A DNA stretch of 64,000 bases, taken from Mycolicibacterium gilvum. GTDB taxonomy: Bacteria; Actinomycetota; Actinomycetes; Mycobacteriales; Mycobacteriaceae. This document shows, piece after piece, positions 25,211-34,918 of the stretch. Below the pieces are notes generated by a model. It saw nothing but the letters and a program-made list of their open reading frames with translations. It was not told where the DNA came from and ran no database searches. The stretch lies in contig NZ_UGQM01000001.1 in the NCBI RefSeq assembly GCF_900454025.1, positions 496,001 through 560,000 of the forward strand, in the 5' to 3' direction. Numbering within the stretch: position 1 is the stretch's first letter; every line of letters begins with the position of its first letter. Position numbers and translations under genes: made by a program.

Positions 25211-25966
25211 TCACCGGTCCATCGGCCAGCAGTGCTGCCCCTCGACGAGACGTTCGAGCCGGTCCAGAACGGATTCGAGCATGTTCTCGAACTCGGTGGC
25301 GCTGTGATCTGCTGACAGCATCATCTCCAGTCGTTGCAGATGAGGATACTTCGACAGATCACCGCTGGCGCGCCGCTGGTTCAGAACGGTCTGGTCGGGA
25401 TGCAGGTGAGCCCCGCGGGCAGAAATCTCCAACAACAGCTGCCCCAGCAGCGACGCGGTGTAGGTGCGGTAGGCCGCGACCGCGGCGACATCGTCGAAAC
25501 CATAGGAGATCAAGGTGTCCAGGAAGGTCTCCATCCAGCGCAGACTCCGCAGCGGGGGACGCACCCACGGCGCCTCCGGCGCTTCGGAGGCCAGCAACGG
25601 AAACACCTGGGGATGATCGAGCGCGATCTGACGGACCCCATGGGCCAGCCGCAGCAGATAGTCCTGCCAGCTGTCGTGTTGGTACCGTGCGGCGAGGTGG
25701 TCGGCATGGAGTCGGTCCACGATATGGTCGACCACCCCGGTCAACAAGTCGCCGCGGCCGCGCACATACCGGTACAGCGCCATTGCTTCCACGCCGCACG
25801 CCCCGCCCAGCCGGCGCATCGTCAATCGGGCCAGGCCGTGCTGATCGATGAAGGTCAGGGCCGCCTCGACGATGACCTCGCGGCTCAGCCCAGACACACT
25901 CTGAACAGCACGATCGTCAGCGTGAGGAGCACCGTCATCGCGCTCGACCACACGCTGGCTGTCCAC
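25211..25966 (-). CDS. TetR/AcrR-family repressor with TetR-type C-terminal domain
   Basis: 251 aa from GTG 25966 (VDSQRVVERDD), chosen because of AAAGGA upstream. The HTH is SREVIVEAALTFIDQHGLARLTMRRLGGACGVEAMALYRYVRGRGDLLTGVVD, followed by a tetracycline-repressor-like ligand domain. The gene is divergent from the STAS gene. A perfect 19-bp palindrome in the intergenic space is the probable binding site, controlling both directions. Confidence 0.87.
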   Translation of the reverse strand: MDSQRVVERDDGAPHADDRAVQSVSGLSREVIVEAALTFIDQHGLARLTMRRLGGACGVEAMALYRYVRGRGDLLTGVVDHIVDRLHADHLAARYQHDSWQDYLLRLAHGVRQIALDHPQVFPLLASEAPEAPWVRPPLRSLRWMETFLDTLISYGFDDVAAVAAYRTYTASLLGQLLLEISARGAHLHPDQTVLNQRRASGDLSKYPHLQRLEMMLSADHSATEFENMLESVLDRLERLVEGQHCWPMDR

Positions 25967-26170
25967 AGCCCATCGTCCTTTCCACGCCGGAGCTGCCGCC
26001 CCGCCACACCCAGGGGGTGAAGTGGCGGCCCTGTCAGACGCACCGGGTCGTCGAACTGCCCGCCTGCCGCGTGACACCCCACCCTGAGCAGTGTAGAGCG
26101 GGCCGCGGTGGGCGCTGAAAAGCGCGGCTGTGTCGGGCAGCCGAACAGTGGCCCGCCCCACACACATTGC

Positions 26171-26189
26171 CTGTTTACACCGTAAACAG
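26171..26189. promoter_or_regulatory. Probable TetR operator
   Basis: CTGTTTACACCGTAAACAG: two perfect 8-bp arms and a 3-base centre, the size and symmetry of TetR-family operators. It lies between the repressor (start 25966) and the divergent STAS gene (start 26288). Confidence 0.7.
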
Positions 26190-26287
26190 AGTGGGGGTAG
26201 GGTCAGGTTCACCGGCTTCAGCGCGTAGGGCGGTAACCATCACCGCTAGCCCCGCGCAGCCTGCGCGAGAGAGGGTCGGGACCTCCG

Positions 26288-26746
26288 ATGAACACCTCCG
26301 TCTCCACCTTTTACCCTGGTCTGCGGCTCAGTAAGTGTCTTGCTGCCGCACTCATCGATCCGCACAGCATGCTGCGCATCACCGCCGAGCGCGTCGGATC
26401 CGCGGTGGTGGTGCACGCCGGCGGCGAGATCGATGCACGCAACACCACCACCTGGCGATGCGTGCTCGATGAGGTCACGGCCGCCGCGGTCGCTCCCGGC
26501 CCGGTCGTGATCGATCTCGACGGGCTCGATTTCCTGAGTTGTTCGGCGTTCGCGGCGCTCAGCGAGGCCGCCGACCGGTGCCGATCGCAAGGGATCCCGC
26601 TGCGTCTGGTCAGCACCCGATCCGCGGTGGACCGGGTGCTGGCAGCCACCGGCTGGCAGGACCAGTTGCCCGTCTTTGGTGATGTGTGGGCCGCAGTCGA
26701 TACCGACAACACGCCCGCCGCGGCCAGCCTCGACAGCGCCCTCTAA
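26288..26746 (+). CDS. STAS-domain anti-sigma-factor antagonist
   Basis: A 152-aa protein. The STAS domain occupies residues 33-135: GSAVVVHAGGEIDARNTTTW, VVIDLDGLDFLSCSAFAAL (Ser at the usual phosphorylation site), GIPLRLVSTRSAVDRVL. These proteins bind and release anti-sigma factors depending on phosphorylation. It is the first gene downstream of the TetR operator and is followed by a PAS-domain gene, so the pair could form a sensing branch. Confidence 0.85.
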   Translation: MNTSVSTFYPGLRLSKCLAAALIDPHSMLRITAERVGSAVVVHAGGEIDARNTTTWRCVLDEVTAAAVAPGPVVIDLDGLDFLSCSAFAALSEAADRCRSQGIPLRLVSTRSAVDRVLAATGWQDQLPVFGDVWAAVDTDNTPAAASLDSAL

Positions 26747-26823
26747 GCGCGACCGGCAGTTCTTGCTGCAGGCAATCCAACGTCTGGGCTCACTCGTGTC
26801 CGGCCTCGCCGCCGGGGGACTTT

Positions 26824-27360
26824 ATGGAGATCATGATGAAGACAATCGACAGGGGGGCACTGGCAGATCGACGCGTCGATGGCCAGCGCGGTTTCTCCGG
26901 CTCCGCGCGCGGGTTTCCGGTGCCGCAGCTGGGGTCGGTGCGCTTTCTCTTCGATGAGGCGCGGTGGGACTGGTCGCCCACCGTCGCGCATATCCACGGC
27001 TACCGACTGGGAACGACGGCACCCGATACCGGGCAGCTGTTGAGCCACATCCATCCCGATGACCGCAGCCACGTCGAAAGTCTTCTCCAACGGCTATGGC
27101 GCACGCCGCAACCGTTCAGCACCCACCACCGCATCATCGACACCCACAACCGAGTGCACGACGTGGTCGTAATCGGGGCGCCGATCTACCGCAGCGGCGG
27201 TGACCGCGCTGCGGTGGGAATGCAATGCTCCTGCGTTGACCTCACCGCAGCCACTTCCCCCGCCGATGCCGTGCGCGAGCAGCCGCGCAGTACGGCGGAA
27301 TACGGCTACACCGATGATGAGGATCGGCGACGCCGGATCCGCGCCGCCACACGATGCTGA
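26824..27360 (+). CDS. PAS-domain protein
   Basis: A 178-aa protein; starts at ATG 26824 or ATG 26833/26836 are possible. A single PAS_3-type fold: [63 protein letters not shown]. No output domain follows; the C-terminus is charged and short. Mycobacterial PAS-ANTAR proteins share this N-terminus, so this may be a PAS-only sensor or a shortened form. It follows the STAS gene in the same direction. Confidence 0.75.
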   Translation: MEIMMKTIDRGALADRRVDGQRGFSGSARGFPVPQLGSVRFLFDEARWDWSPTVAHIHGYRLGTTAPDTGQLLSHIHPDDRSHVESLLQRLWRTPQPFSTHHRIIDTHNRVHDVVVIGAPIYRSGGDRAAVGMQCSCVDLTAATSPADAVREQPRSTAEYGYTDDEDRRRRIRAATRC

Positions 27361-27524
27361 CTCCGCGGGCCAGGAGCGAAGAACCCGGTCGTTCACCCCG
27401 CCCACCTGCCGCGGTGACAACGACCGCGCTCCTTGCCCGTCGACAAGGAGCCATCAACTCAGTTCCGCCCGACAGCACCGGCGGTAGACCCGAACCGAAC
27501 AACCGTCGAGGAGACCCTTCGCTC

Positions 27525-28628
27525 ATGACCGCAACCGCCGCTGCCACCCGCTGCCCGTGGCCGGGAATCCTCACCGCCTACGCTGACCGGCTGCCGACGG
27601 AAACCGGTTGGGCCGCGGTCACTCTCGCGGAGGGGGCCACCCCGCTGCTGCCGGCGCCCCGGCTGTCCGCGCTCACCGGGTGCACGGTGGCGCTCAAGGT
27701 CGAAGGCCTCAACCCCACCGGGTCGTTCAAAGACCGCGGCATGACGGTGGCCCTCACCGCGGCGGTGGCCAGCGGCGCCGAAGCGGTGCTGTGCGCCTCG
27801 ACCGGTAACACCGCCGCCTCAGCCGCAGCATATGCCGCGCGCGCGGGCATCACCTGCGCGGTGCTGGTACCGCACGGCAACATCGCCGCCGGCAAACTCG
27901 CGCAAGCGGTCATGCACGGCGCCACCGTCATTCACGTCGCGGGCTCGTTCGACGACTGCCTCACCCTGGCTCGCGCCGTGACCGCAGACGATCCGGCGAT
28001 CGCGTTGGTGAACTCCATCAACCCTTATCGCATCGCCGGTCAGAAGACCGCCGCCTATGAGGTCGTCGAATCCCTGGGCGGCGCCCCGGACGTGCACGTG
28101 CTGCCGGTGGGCAACGGCGGCAACATCACCGCCTACTGGCAGGGCTACACCGACTACCATCGTGAAGGGCTCACCGACAAGCTGCCCCGCATGCTGGGCG
28201 TGCAGGCCGCCGGCGCAGCCCCGCTGGTGCGCGGTGAGCCGGTCACCGAGCCCGACACCGTCGCCACCGCCATCCGCATCGGCGCACCGGCGGCCTGGAC
28301 CTCCGCTGTCGAGGCCCAACACGCCTCGGGTGGCGCGTTCCTCGCCGTCGACGACACCGACATCCTGGCCGCCTACCGTACGGTGGCGCGCCTAGAAGGC
28401 CTGTTCGTCGAGCCAGCCTCTGCGGCCAGCATCGCGGGCCTGCTGAGGGCAGCTGAGCAGGGCTGGATCCCCCGCGGATCGACCGTGGTATGCACACTGA
28501 CCGGCAACGGCCTCAAAGACCCCGCCACGGCACTGCACGGGCTACCCCCGATCAGCGCGGTCCCCGCCCACACCGCCGCCGTCCGGGCCGCCATCCACGC
28601 CACCGACCCCGGCGAGCAGCGGCGATGA
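27525..28628 (+). CDS. thrC: Threonine synthase (PLP-dependent)
   Basis: 367 aa from ATG 27525, preceded by GAGGAG. Shows the PLP-lysine motif [11 protein letters not shown] (Lys69), [37 protein letters not shown], the phosphate-binding VGNGGNI and C-terminal [11 protein letters not shown]. It converts O-phosphohomoserine to threonine. The expected hom or thrB neighbours are absent and the setting is accessory, so this is likely an extra copy. A 3' fragment of a second, divergent thrC lies at 30550-30719. Confidence 0.92.
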   Translation: MTATAAATRCPWPGILTAYADRLPTETGWAAVTLAEGATPLLPAPRLSALTGCTVALKVEGLNPTGSFKDRGMTVALTAAVASGAEAVLCASTGNTAASAAAYAARAGITCAVLVPHGNIAAGKLAQAVMHGATVIHVAGSFDDCLTLARAVTADDPAIALVNSINPYRIAGQKTAAYEVVESLGGAPDVHVLPVGNGGNITAYWQGYTDYHREGLTDKLPRMLGVQAAGAAPLVRGEPVTEPDTVATAIRIGAPAAWTSAVEAQHASGGAFLAVDDTDILAAYRTVARLEGLFVEPASAASIAGLLRAAEQGWIPRGSTVVCTLTGNGLKDPATALHGLPPISAVPAHTAAVRAAIHATDPGEQRR

Positions 28629-28737
28629 CGATCCACCGGTGGGCAGGTGACTTCCGGCGCTCCAGCGTCGCCGCATCGACGGCACCGCGATCTGAGGGCT
28701 GTCGGGCGGGTCGACGCGCCAGGGGCGGCTCCCGCGC

Positions 28738-29934
28738 GTGACTGACGACGCGTCGACACGCACCGACCGATTGATCGCGCCGCCGGTCTTGGCGACTGAC
28801 GACACCCGCAGCGCCTCTCGCCTCGAATTGTTCTTCGACTTGGCTTACGTTCTGGTGGTCGCGCAGCTGGCGTCCCGATGGGCCAGCGACATGTCGTGGA
28901 AGGCCGCGGCGGAGTTCGCCGGGCTGTTCACTGTCGTGTGGTGGTCGTGGGTAACCACCACGCTTTATGCCAACCGTTTCGCCAGTAACGATGTGCTGTA
29001 CCGACTGACCAAGTTAGCCATCATGGGTGCGGTGGTGGTGATGGCCGGCAGCGCGACCACGGCAACGACAACAGATGCCAACATCTTCGCCGGCGGCTAC
29101 CTGGCCACCCGCATCCTGCTGATGGGCCTGTACCTGCGCGCCTTACGTCACGTGCATCAGGCCCGCCCAACCATGGCGATCTACAGCGCCTGCATAGCCG
29201 TCGGGATCGGCGCCTGGGCGACGTCGTTAGCCGTTGACGGCGCTGTGAAGCTCGCCCTGTGGGCCGTGGGGATCGCGGTCGAGGCGCTGGCGCCGGTGCT
29301 GGCGAGCCGGTATGGATCCAACGTCCCGGTTCACGTCGAGCACCTCCCGGAGCGGTTCGGCCTGCTGGTCATTCTGGTGCTCGGGGAATCCATCGCCGCG
29401 GTGGCGACCGGTCTGCACGATTCGCACTGGAACCGGCCGTCACTGTTACCGGCGGCGTGCGGGTTTATCCTCGCCGCGGCCGCCTGGTGGGTGTACTTCG
29501 ACCTCGGCGGCAAGGCCGCCCAAGGCCACCTGCAACACGGCCGGGATCCCCAAAGCAGCGGCGCCGCTGACCGCTACGTGTACGGCCATCTCCCGCTCAC
29601 CTTCGGATTGGCTGTGCTGGGCGTCGGGATCGAGCAGCTGGTGCTACATCCGGGTGGGGACGTGTCCACCACCGGGCGGTGGGCGTTGACGATCGGTTTC
29701 ACCGCCTTCCTCCTCGGCACGACCATCGTGCTCGCCGGGACAGCGCATTCCTGGCGAGCGGGCTGGCCATGGCCGGCCGCGGCGATTCCTGGTGTCCTTG
29801 CCCTGGGTGTCCTCGCCCAACGCTGGACAAGTTTGTCTGCGGTGCTGCTGACCAGCGCCGCCTGCCTCACCGTGATCACCGGACTTGCTGTCCGGGCGAA
29901 ATCCGGGCAGCAGCGCGCCGCGCCCCCCGAATGA
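28738..29934 (+). CDS. LtrA-family (low temperature requirement A) membrane protein
   Basis: 398 aa from GTG 28738. Typical LtrA start SRLELFFDLAYVLVVAQLA, then many TM helices with GLFTVVWWSWVTTTLYANRF, PERFGLLVILVLGESIAAVATGL and FGLAVLGVGIEQLVLHPG. About ten TM segments. The family's molecular function is not established. It follows thrC by 109 bases in the same direction. Confidence 0.88.
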   Translation: MTDDASTRTDRLIAPPVLATDDTRSASRLELFFDLAYVLVVAQLASRWASDMSWKAAAEFAGLFTVVWWSWVTTTLYANRFASNDVLYRLTKLAIMGAVVVMAGSATTATTTDANIFAGGYLATRILLMGLYLRALRHVHQARPTMAIYSACIAVGIGAWATSLAVDGAVKLALWAVGIAVEALAPVLASRYGSNVPVHVEHLPERFGLLVILVLGESIAAVATGLHDSHWNRPSLLPAACGFILAAAAWWVYFDLGGKAAQGHLQHGRDPQSSGAADRYVYGHLPLTFGLAVLGVGIEQLVLHPGGDVSTTGRWALTIGFTAFLLGTTIVLAGTAHSWRAGWPWPAAAIPGVLALGVLAQRWTSLSAVLLTSAACLTVITGLAVRAKSGQQRAAPPE

Positions 29935-30068
29935 CCCCGCTGCGCTGCGCAGTTCGCCCCTCCTGCGAGCCCGCGCCCAGCAAAGCCCCCGGCCGGTAGC
30001 TCAGCGACCCGGCGGTGATCTGTTCACGTCGACACCCACTGGGCCGATCAGCGCCAAGCGCGCCGCCG

Positions 30069-30269
30069 TTACCCCAACGGGGGTTCGGGCGGGTTCGGGT
30101 GTGACGGCGCACGGCCGCGGACTTGACGCCGGATGCCGTCGAGTGCCTCGTCTTCGGTGTCGGCCTGCCACGACAGCGCCGGTTCGCAATCACACAGCCC
30201 TCGATACAACAGGCACTCGGGCGACCACAACACCCGGTAGGTGAGGCCGTCAACCACGCTCACCCGCAC
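30069..30269 (-). CDS. Small HicB-like protein
   Basis: 66 aa from GTG 30269. YRVLWSPECLLYRGLCDCEPALSWQADTEDEALDGIRRQV follows the HicB pattern (partially degraded RNase-H-like fold: WSPE...GLC..P.LS...T..EAL..I). No HicA partner lies next to it. It may be an orphan antitoxin-like domain or a remnant. Confidence 0.55.
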   Translation of the reverse strand: MRVSVVDGLTYRVLWSPECLLYRGLCDCEPALSWQADTEDEALDGIRRQVRGRAPSHPNPPEPPLG

Positions 30270-30549
30270 TGTTGACCACTCGGCATCACTGGGGCCGCGT
30301 CGCCGCGGCGCGCGGCTCACCGACCACCGCGAGTGGTGCGCATGGTGTCATCATCGCGCGCCCGCGGTCTGTGCGGAAGCGGCGGCGTGCCCCGGTCCGC
30401 CGGCAGGGCCAGTGCCGGAGGGTGGCCGAGGCGCAGCGTCCGGGACACCGCGGCGCCGGGGGGATCACTGCCCACCAGATCCCGCAGTCTTCAGGGCGCC
30501 GACCGAGCGCCCGCCAGCCCGCAGCGGGAGACCCTGACGACCGGGCCCC

Positions 30550-30719
30550 GGCCTGCTCGCCGCCGCCGAGCAAGGCCTGCTCACTCGCGGCTCGACCGTG
30601 GTGTGCACCATTACCGGCAACGGGCTCAAAGACCCCACCACCGCACTCGACGGCCAGGCCCCGATCGCCGCGGTTCCCGCCGACGCCCCGCGGCCATCGT
30701 TGCCGCCCTGCACCTGTGA
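30550..30719 (+). pseudogene. 3' fragment of a second threonine synthase gene
   Basis: The frame reads [35 protein letters not shown], which corresponds to the C-terminal 50 residues of ThrC and aligns with [19 protein letters not shown] in the intact gene. It differs at enough positions to be a different allele. After a frameshift near 30690 it ends AAIVAALHL at a TGA (30717-30719). The 5' part is missing; 30321-30549 has no recognisable gene. Confidence 0.75.
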
Positions 30720-30759
30720 CCGGCGGCGCAATGAGCGAGTGTGGCCCAGCACCCCGAAC

Positions 30760-31140
30760 TCATTCGCGCGATGGACTGTGCAGCACCTTCAGGCCCGCAG
30801 CTTTCAACGCGCGATAGGCTTCTGCACCGGGAATCGCAACCAACGCGATGGCGATGCCGTCGCGCTCGCCGTTCGCAACGAGACGTTGAAGCGCCTCCAC
30901 CGCGCAGGGGCTGAACCACGTCACAGCACTGACATCCACGATCACCGAACGGCACCCCGGACCGGAAACGGCGATTGTCTCGGCCATCAGCTCATCCACC
31001 CTGCGGAAGTGGCGACCGAAAAGCTCTCCGAACAGAAGCAGACAGCCGTCGCCGTAGATGCCGAAGTCGAGCGTGCCCAAGTAGTCGTATCCGATTCTCA
31101 ACGGCTCGGCCCCGAAGTCCGCGTTCGACACGACGGTCAT
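30760..31140 (-). CDS. STAS-domain protein
   Basis: 126 aa from ATG 31140. [25 protein letters not shown] and [20 protein letters not shown] match a STAS fold. The phospho-acceptor position is within WFSPC. It resembles proteins that pair with ANTAR/GAF regulators. Upstream sequence 31141-31691 has no gene I can support. Confidence 0.65.
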   Translation of the reverse strand: MTVVSNADFGAEPLRIGYDYLGTLDFGIYGDGCLLLFGELFGRHFRRVDELMAETIAVSGPGCRSVIVDVSAVTWFSPCAVEALQRLVANGERDGIAIALVAIPGAEAYRALKAAGLKVLHSPSRE

Positions 31141-31691
31141 GGCCCCGCCCCACTCCACGCGACAGTCCGCTTCACCAGCGAATTTACGCCCACAGTTGCG
31201 AACCTCGCGGCAACCGTGCACCGCTCTTCGTTTTTCGACACCGATTCGTCGTAGATCGAACCGTCGTGGTGTGGGGGCCCGGCGACCGGCAACACCCGTG
31301 CCTGGCAGCGTGGGACAAGCCCGACCCGGCACGCGTGTTTCCAGGGCAGCGACCGCGAGCTGATGCTGACTGCTTAACATCAGGATTGACCCGGAGTCGC
31401 CTACACCAGGTCGCCCACGACGCAATCTCATCCACTACCCGCTGATGCCGGGCGGGTGCCCGGTCCACGACCGGCTAAACCGGCGCGGGCCAACGGGTTC
31501 GCGGACCGCTCGGTCCGTCGAGGAAGCTGACGGAGCTGCGAGCGACGCGCGCCACTGTGAGGCGTCGACCCGCGGATGTTGGTCTCCGCCCCGTGGGTGA
31601 CGATTGGCTGGTTCGCTCGGTCGTCGGCGCGGTATGTGGAGGCCTGGACCGGACTCGATGCTGGTCGACTCGGTGGGTGTCGCTGGGATGG

Positions 31692-32381
31692 TCACCGGGT
31701 GTCGATGACGCGTTGTGCGATCTCGACCAGTTTGGTGTTGGTGTCTTGGGACAGTTGCCGCAGCATCGCGAAGGCGCGGCCGTCGTCGACGGTATAGCGC
31801 TCCATGATGATGCCCTTGGCCTGGCCGATGCGGTCCCGAGTGGACAACGCGGACTGCAGTTGCTCTCCTTCGCGGCTGGCCACGATCGCTGCTGCGGCGT
31901 TGCGCGGCCAGCACCAATCCGACGGTTTCGGCGTCGCCGTTCCACCGGTGGGGCGCGAACCCGAACAGGTTCAGCGCCCCCGCGGTGCGCTCGGCGGTGT
32001 AGAGCTTGAACGACAGCGCGCTGAGCACACCGAGGTCGACGACCTTGGACGCGTAGGTGGGAAGCGGGGCTCGGCGCGGAAGTCGTCGGTGCGCACCATG
32101 ACCTCGTCGAGCGCGGCGTGCAGGCACGGCCCCTCGCCGGTTTCCATCTGCAGGGTGTCGAGTTCGAACATCAGATCGTCGGTGGTGGCAAGGGTCTGGT
32201 GCGTGGCGTCCTTACCGACCAGGAGCACTCCGGCGACGTCGACGCCGGGGATCATCTCCTTGGCAGCGGTGGTGACGTCGATCAACACGTCCTCGACGGT
32301 GCGCTGCGCCAGCGCCCGAGCCAGCTCCGCCATCCTTCGCGCGAGGTGGTGCCGGTCGGGCGAGGCGGTCATCCGCGTCAT
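31692..32381 (-). pseudogene. GAF-ANTAR regulator disrupted by two frameshifts
   Basis: Compared with the intact paralogue at 46286-46969, the gene reads MTASPDRHHLARRMAELARAL...RTDDFRAEPRF. It loses one base near 32060, continues in another frame (TYASKVVDLGVLSALSFKLYTAERTAGALNLF), then gains one base near 31901. The final frame is IVASREGEQLQSALSTRDRIGQAKGIIMERY...RVIDTR. The first 100 codons encode the GAF domain and the last 60 the RNA-binding ANTAR domain. The ANTAR part remains open and could still be made from an internal start. Confidence 0.82.
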
Positions 32382-32425
32382 TCTGCCCTCCCGCGCATCG
32401 AACCGTGAGCCGGCGCTGAACGCCG

Positions 32426-32797
32426 GTGCGGGATCACGACGCCGGGGACGCGGTGCTCATCGAGTTCGCCCACGGCGGCGCGGCGCATCCTCGGCGACGA
32501 CGCCGTGTTCGCCCGACGGATGGGTGGAGAGGAGTTCGTTGTGGCGATGCTTGGCCGCGACGTGGGCAGCAGTCACCGCGTGTTGAGCCGCATCGGCGCC
32601 AACATGCCACCAGGAGCAGAGCTGTTCGAATCGGCTACACCTGTTGGCGCCCACCGGAAGCACTGGCCACCACGGTGGCGCGAGCTGACGCTGCGCTGTA
32701 CCGGGGGAAGGACCGTGGTCGCAATCAGATCGCCTACCTCGCCCACCCCAGCACTGCCGGGAATGTGCCCGATGTCGTGCGCTTCGCGCCGCCGTAG
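32426..32797 (+). pseudogene. Degenerate GGDEF (diguanylate cyclase) fragment
   Basis: Pieces of a GGDEF domain occur in three frames. HDAGDAVLIEFA at about 32438-32473 is followed by ILGDDAVFARRMGGEEFVVAMLG at 32488-32555, and then ATTVARADAALYRGKDRGRNQIAYL at 32670-32740, ending at 32797. The substrate-loop signature GGEEF survives, but at least two frameshifts separate the parts and the start is missing. Confidence 0.7.
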
Positions 32798-32872
32798 CGG
32801 AGTCCATCAGCCCGCGAATGCGCCCCGGGGAGGGAGGGGATCTCCGCCGGACCGGTCGGTGCTCGCCGCGGT

Positions 32873-33202
32873 CTACAGGTCAGAGGTCACCGACTTGCGG
32901 GTCTTCTTCACCTTCTTCAGATCGGTTTCCAGACCTTTGACCGTGGTGCGGTGCTCAGAGAGGGACTTCTTCACCTTCTTCAATGCTTTGGTGTGCCGCT
33001 CAAGGGATGTGCGCAGTGCCGCTTCGCGGCGTTCGACGCTGCGCAGCACTTTCTGGGCAGCCGCAACGCTGGCCGCGGGCGGCGTCGGTGCCTTGGCCGG
33101 CTTGCGGCTCGCCGGCTTTCTGCTGGCCGGCGTGCTCTTCTTACCCGATGAGGATGTCGGTGTAAGACTCGACTTGCGAGAGGAGCGCTGGGTGGAAGCC
33201 AT
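32873..33202 (-). CDS. Lys/Arg/Ser-rich basic protein with coiled-coil C-terminus
   Basis: 109 aa from ATG 33202. The N-terminal half is Ser/Lys/Pro-rich (SSRKSSLTPTSSSGKKSTPASRKPASRK), like histone-H1-type tails. The C-terminal half is a charged coiled coil (RREAALRTSLERHTKALKKVKKSLSEHRTTVKGLETDLKKVKKT). It may bind nucleic acid or polyanions. It heads a run of stress-type genes on this strand. Confidence 0.6.
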   Translation of the reverse strand: MASTQRSSRKSSLTPTSSSGKKSTPASRKPASRKPAKAPTPPAASVAAAQKVLRSVERREAALRTSLERHTKALKKVKKSLSEHRTTVKGLETDLKKVKKTRKSVTSDL

Positions 33203-33260
33203 GATGAATCCTTGTTTGAAGGGTTGGGACGCCATGGGTTTGGCGGTGCGTGTCAGCCGG

Positions 33261-33542
33261 TCACTGTGGGGGTGCGGCCGGGGTCGTGGTGGCCGGCGGC
33301 GGCGCCAGGGGCGCGCTGTCGGGGTGCGGGTTGTCGATGAGGTCGGTGTCGTCGTGGCCGCGTCCGCTGCGGCGGCGGGTGAACGCCGACACCGACAACA
33401 GCGCGCGCGAGAGCCTGGTCGGGGCGCCGCCGTTGCGACGTTGCAGATACAAGCCCACCTTTGACAGGACGAAGGCGATCAGCGGGAGCAGCAGGCTGGC
33501 CAGCAGCCAGCGGCGCACAGGCGAACTCAGAAGTGCCAGCAT
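33261..33542 (-). CDS. Small membrane protein, 93 aa
   Basis: From ATG 33542. One hydrophobic segment (WLLASLLLPLIAFVLSKVGLYL) then a basic stretch (RRNGGAPTRLSRALL) and a Pro/Ala-rich tail. The pattern resembles small DUF-type proteins found next to GlsB/CsbD genes in actinobacteria. Function unknown. Confidence 0.6.
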   Translation of the reverse strand: MLALLSSPVRRWLLASLLLPLIAFVLSKVGLYLQRRNGGAPTRLSRALLSVSAFTRRRSGRGHDDTDLIDNPHPDSAPLAPPPATTTPAAPPQ

Positions 33543-33572
33543 GGCGAGTCCTTTCCGAAATCGAGGGAGCGG

Positions 33573-33851
33573 CTAACGGGTGCGGGTGCCGCGGCGGCCG
33601 GTGATGCCGAGGTAGCCGGCGATGAGCAGGACCGCGAAGATGATGCCGACCAGGAACGGGATGATTTTGAAGCCGCCGTTCTGGTTGGAGTAGCCGAGTT
33701 TGTAGGACACCCAGGTACCCAGGAAGGAGCCGATCGCACCGAGCAGCACGGTCATGATGACGCCGATGTTCTGTTTGCCGGGCATGACGAGTCGGGCCAG
33801 CACGCCGACGATGAGTCCGACGACGATCGCGCCGATGATGGTTCCGATCAC
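33573..33851 (-). CDS. GlsB/YeaQ/YmgE-family stress membrane protein
   Basis: 92 aa. Three TM helices with the family's glycine pattern: MIGTIIGAIVVGLIVGVLARLVMPG, GVIMTVLLGAIGSFLGTWVSYKLG, FLVGIIFAVLLIAGYL. Usual length for the family. Such proteins belong to transglycosylase-associated (Tag) stress proteins of the envelope and are often next to Asp23 or CsbD genes, as here. Confidence 0.88.
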   Translation of the reverse strand: MIGTIIGAIVVGLIVGVLARLVMPGKQNIGVIMTVLLGAIGSFLGTWVSYKLGYSNQNGGFKIIPFLVGIIFAVLLIAGYLGITGRRGTRTR

Positions 33852-33975
33852 GGAATTCTTTCCTTTGATGGTTGGGGGCCGCGTCTCTTGAGAGCCGCGG
33901 TAGCGACGGAATATTTGGGGTCGCCGGAAGATGAACGGTGGCCGCCTCTGCCAGGCGGTGGGGATCGGGTAGGTC

Positions 33976-34005
33976 GGCTGCCCCGCCGCAGGGGGCGGGG
34001 CAGCC
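33976..34005 (-). terminator. GC-rich hairpin after the CsbD gene
   Basis: Perfect 12-bp stem (33976-33987 with 33994-34005) and a 6-base loop, eight bases beyond the stop of the CsbD-like gene on the minus strand. No U-run. Likely an I-shaped mycobacterial terminator. Confidence 0.6.
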
Positions 34006-34012
34006 GGTGTGA

Positions 34013-34249
34013 CTACTCGGCGGCTTTCTGGCGTGCTTCGTGGGTCTTGGCTTCACCGCGGGCGGCTTCGGCTTCGGCTTCCTTTTGGGCGACGTCGCGT
34101 TGGGCGTCGGCCTTGTCCTGCTGGGCCTTGCCCTCTTCAGTGAGGCTGTCGTTGCCGGTCACCGCGCCGATGGCCTCTTTGGCCTTGCCCTTGACTCCTT
34201 CGACGGCGCCCTTGATGCCTTCGGCGGGGCCGCTGTTGCTGTCTGCCAT
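34013..34249 (-). CDS. CsbD-family stress protein
   Basis: 78 aa from ATG 34249. GPAEGIKGAVEGVKGKAKEAIGAVTGNDSLTEEGKAQQDKADAQRD is the CsbD signature (small hydrophilic, KGxxKExxGxxTGN). These are general-stress proteins of unknown mechanism. An ATG-proximal ribosome site is visible upstream. Confidence 0.88.
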   Translation of the reverse strand: MADSNSGPAEGIKGAVEGVKGKAKEAIGAVTGNDSLTEEGKAQQDKADAQRDVAQKEAEAEAARGEAKTHEARQKAAE

Positions 34250-34345
34250 GATGGTGTTTCCCTTCTGGTGGTGGTGCTGACTTCTCCCGCCCCCTATGTG
34301 GACGGGAAACCTGGTGATACCCAACGTGTTCGGTGGTGGGTGTGG

Positions 34346-34915
34346 TTATGCGAGTCGCCGGGCTTGGGTTTTGCGGGTGTTGACGTGCAGGCGGGTTTGG
34401 ACGGCGATGGCGTCGCCGAGCATGCCCACGGTGGTGGCGGCGACCTCATCAGCGGCGTGCGCGGCGTGGGCCAGGGCGTCGGTGCCAGCGGCGGTGACAT
34501 CGAGGTGGATGCTGGGTTTGCCGCGGTCGATGACGGCTTTGCCGCTGGCTGACGCGATGGCGGGGCGCTCGCGCAGTTCGGCGGCCGCGGCGTCGGCCAA
34601 CGATCCCAGGTTGGCCGACAGGCACCCTTCGGACAGATTGCTTTCCGCCAGGGTGAGATCGCGGGCGCGGCGGGCGGGCCGGTGGGTGGCCAGCCAGCGC
34701 AGGCCGAGCAGCACCAGCAAGACTCCTGCGGCGGTGACGGCCCAGGGCCACCACGCCGTTGCGGCGGCCGACACCAGCCCCGGCGCGGTCAGGTAGACCG
34801 GGGTGCCGTCGATGAGGTGGGTTGTCCAGATCACCATGGCAGCACCGACGGCCGCGAGCAGAACTCCGAGGACGAGGGCGGCGATGCGGTCGATGACGGT
34901 GGCGGTACCGGTCAT
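34346..34915 (-). CDS. Two-TM protein of the Asp23 cluster (AmaP/DUF-type)
   Basis: 189 aa. Two TM helices (IAALVLGVLLAAVGAAMVIW and WWPWAVTAAGVLLVLLGLRWL) are followed by a soluble domain with the Asp23-like repeat pattern (SASGKAVIDRGKPSIHLDVTAAGTDALAHAAHAADEVA). This is the plan of the membrane anchors that recruit Asp23 proteins. It lies three bases after the upstream gene's stop, so it is in the same operon. Confidence 0.72.
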   Translation of the reverse strand: MTGTATVIDRIAALVLGVLLAAVGAAMVIWTTHLIDGTPVYLTAPGLVSAAATAWWPWAVTAAGVLLVLLGLRWLATHRPARRARDLTLAESNLSEGCLSANLGSLADAAAAELRERPAIASASGKAVIDRGKPSIHLDVTAAGTDALAHAAHAADEVAATTVGMLGDAIAVQTRLHVNTRKTQARRLA

Positions 34916-34918
34916 GGG

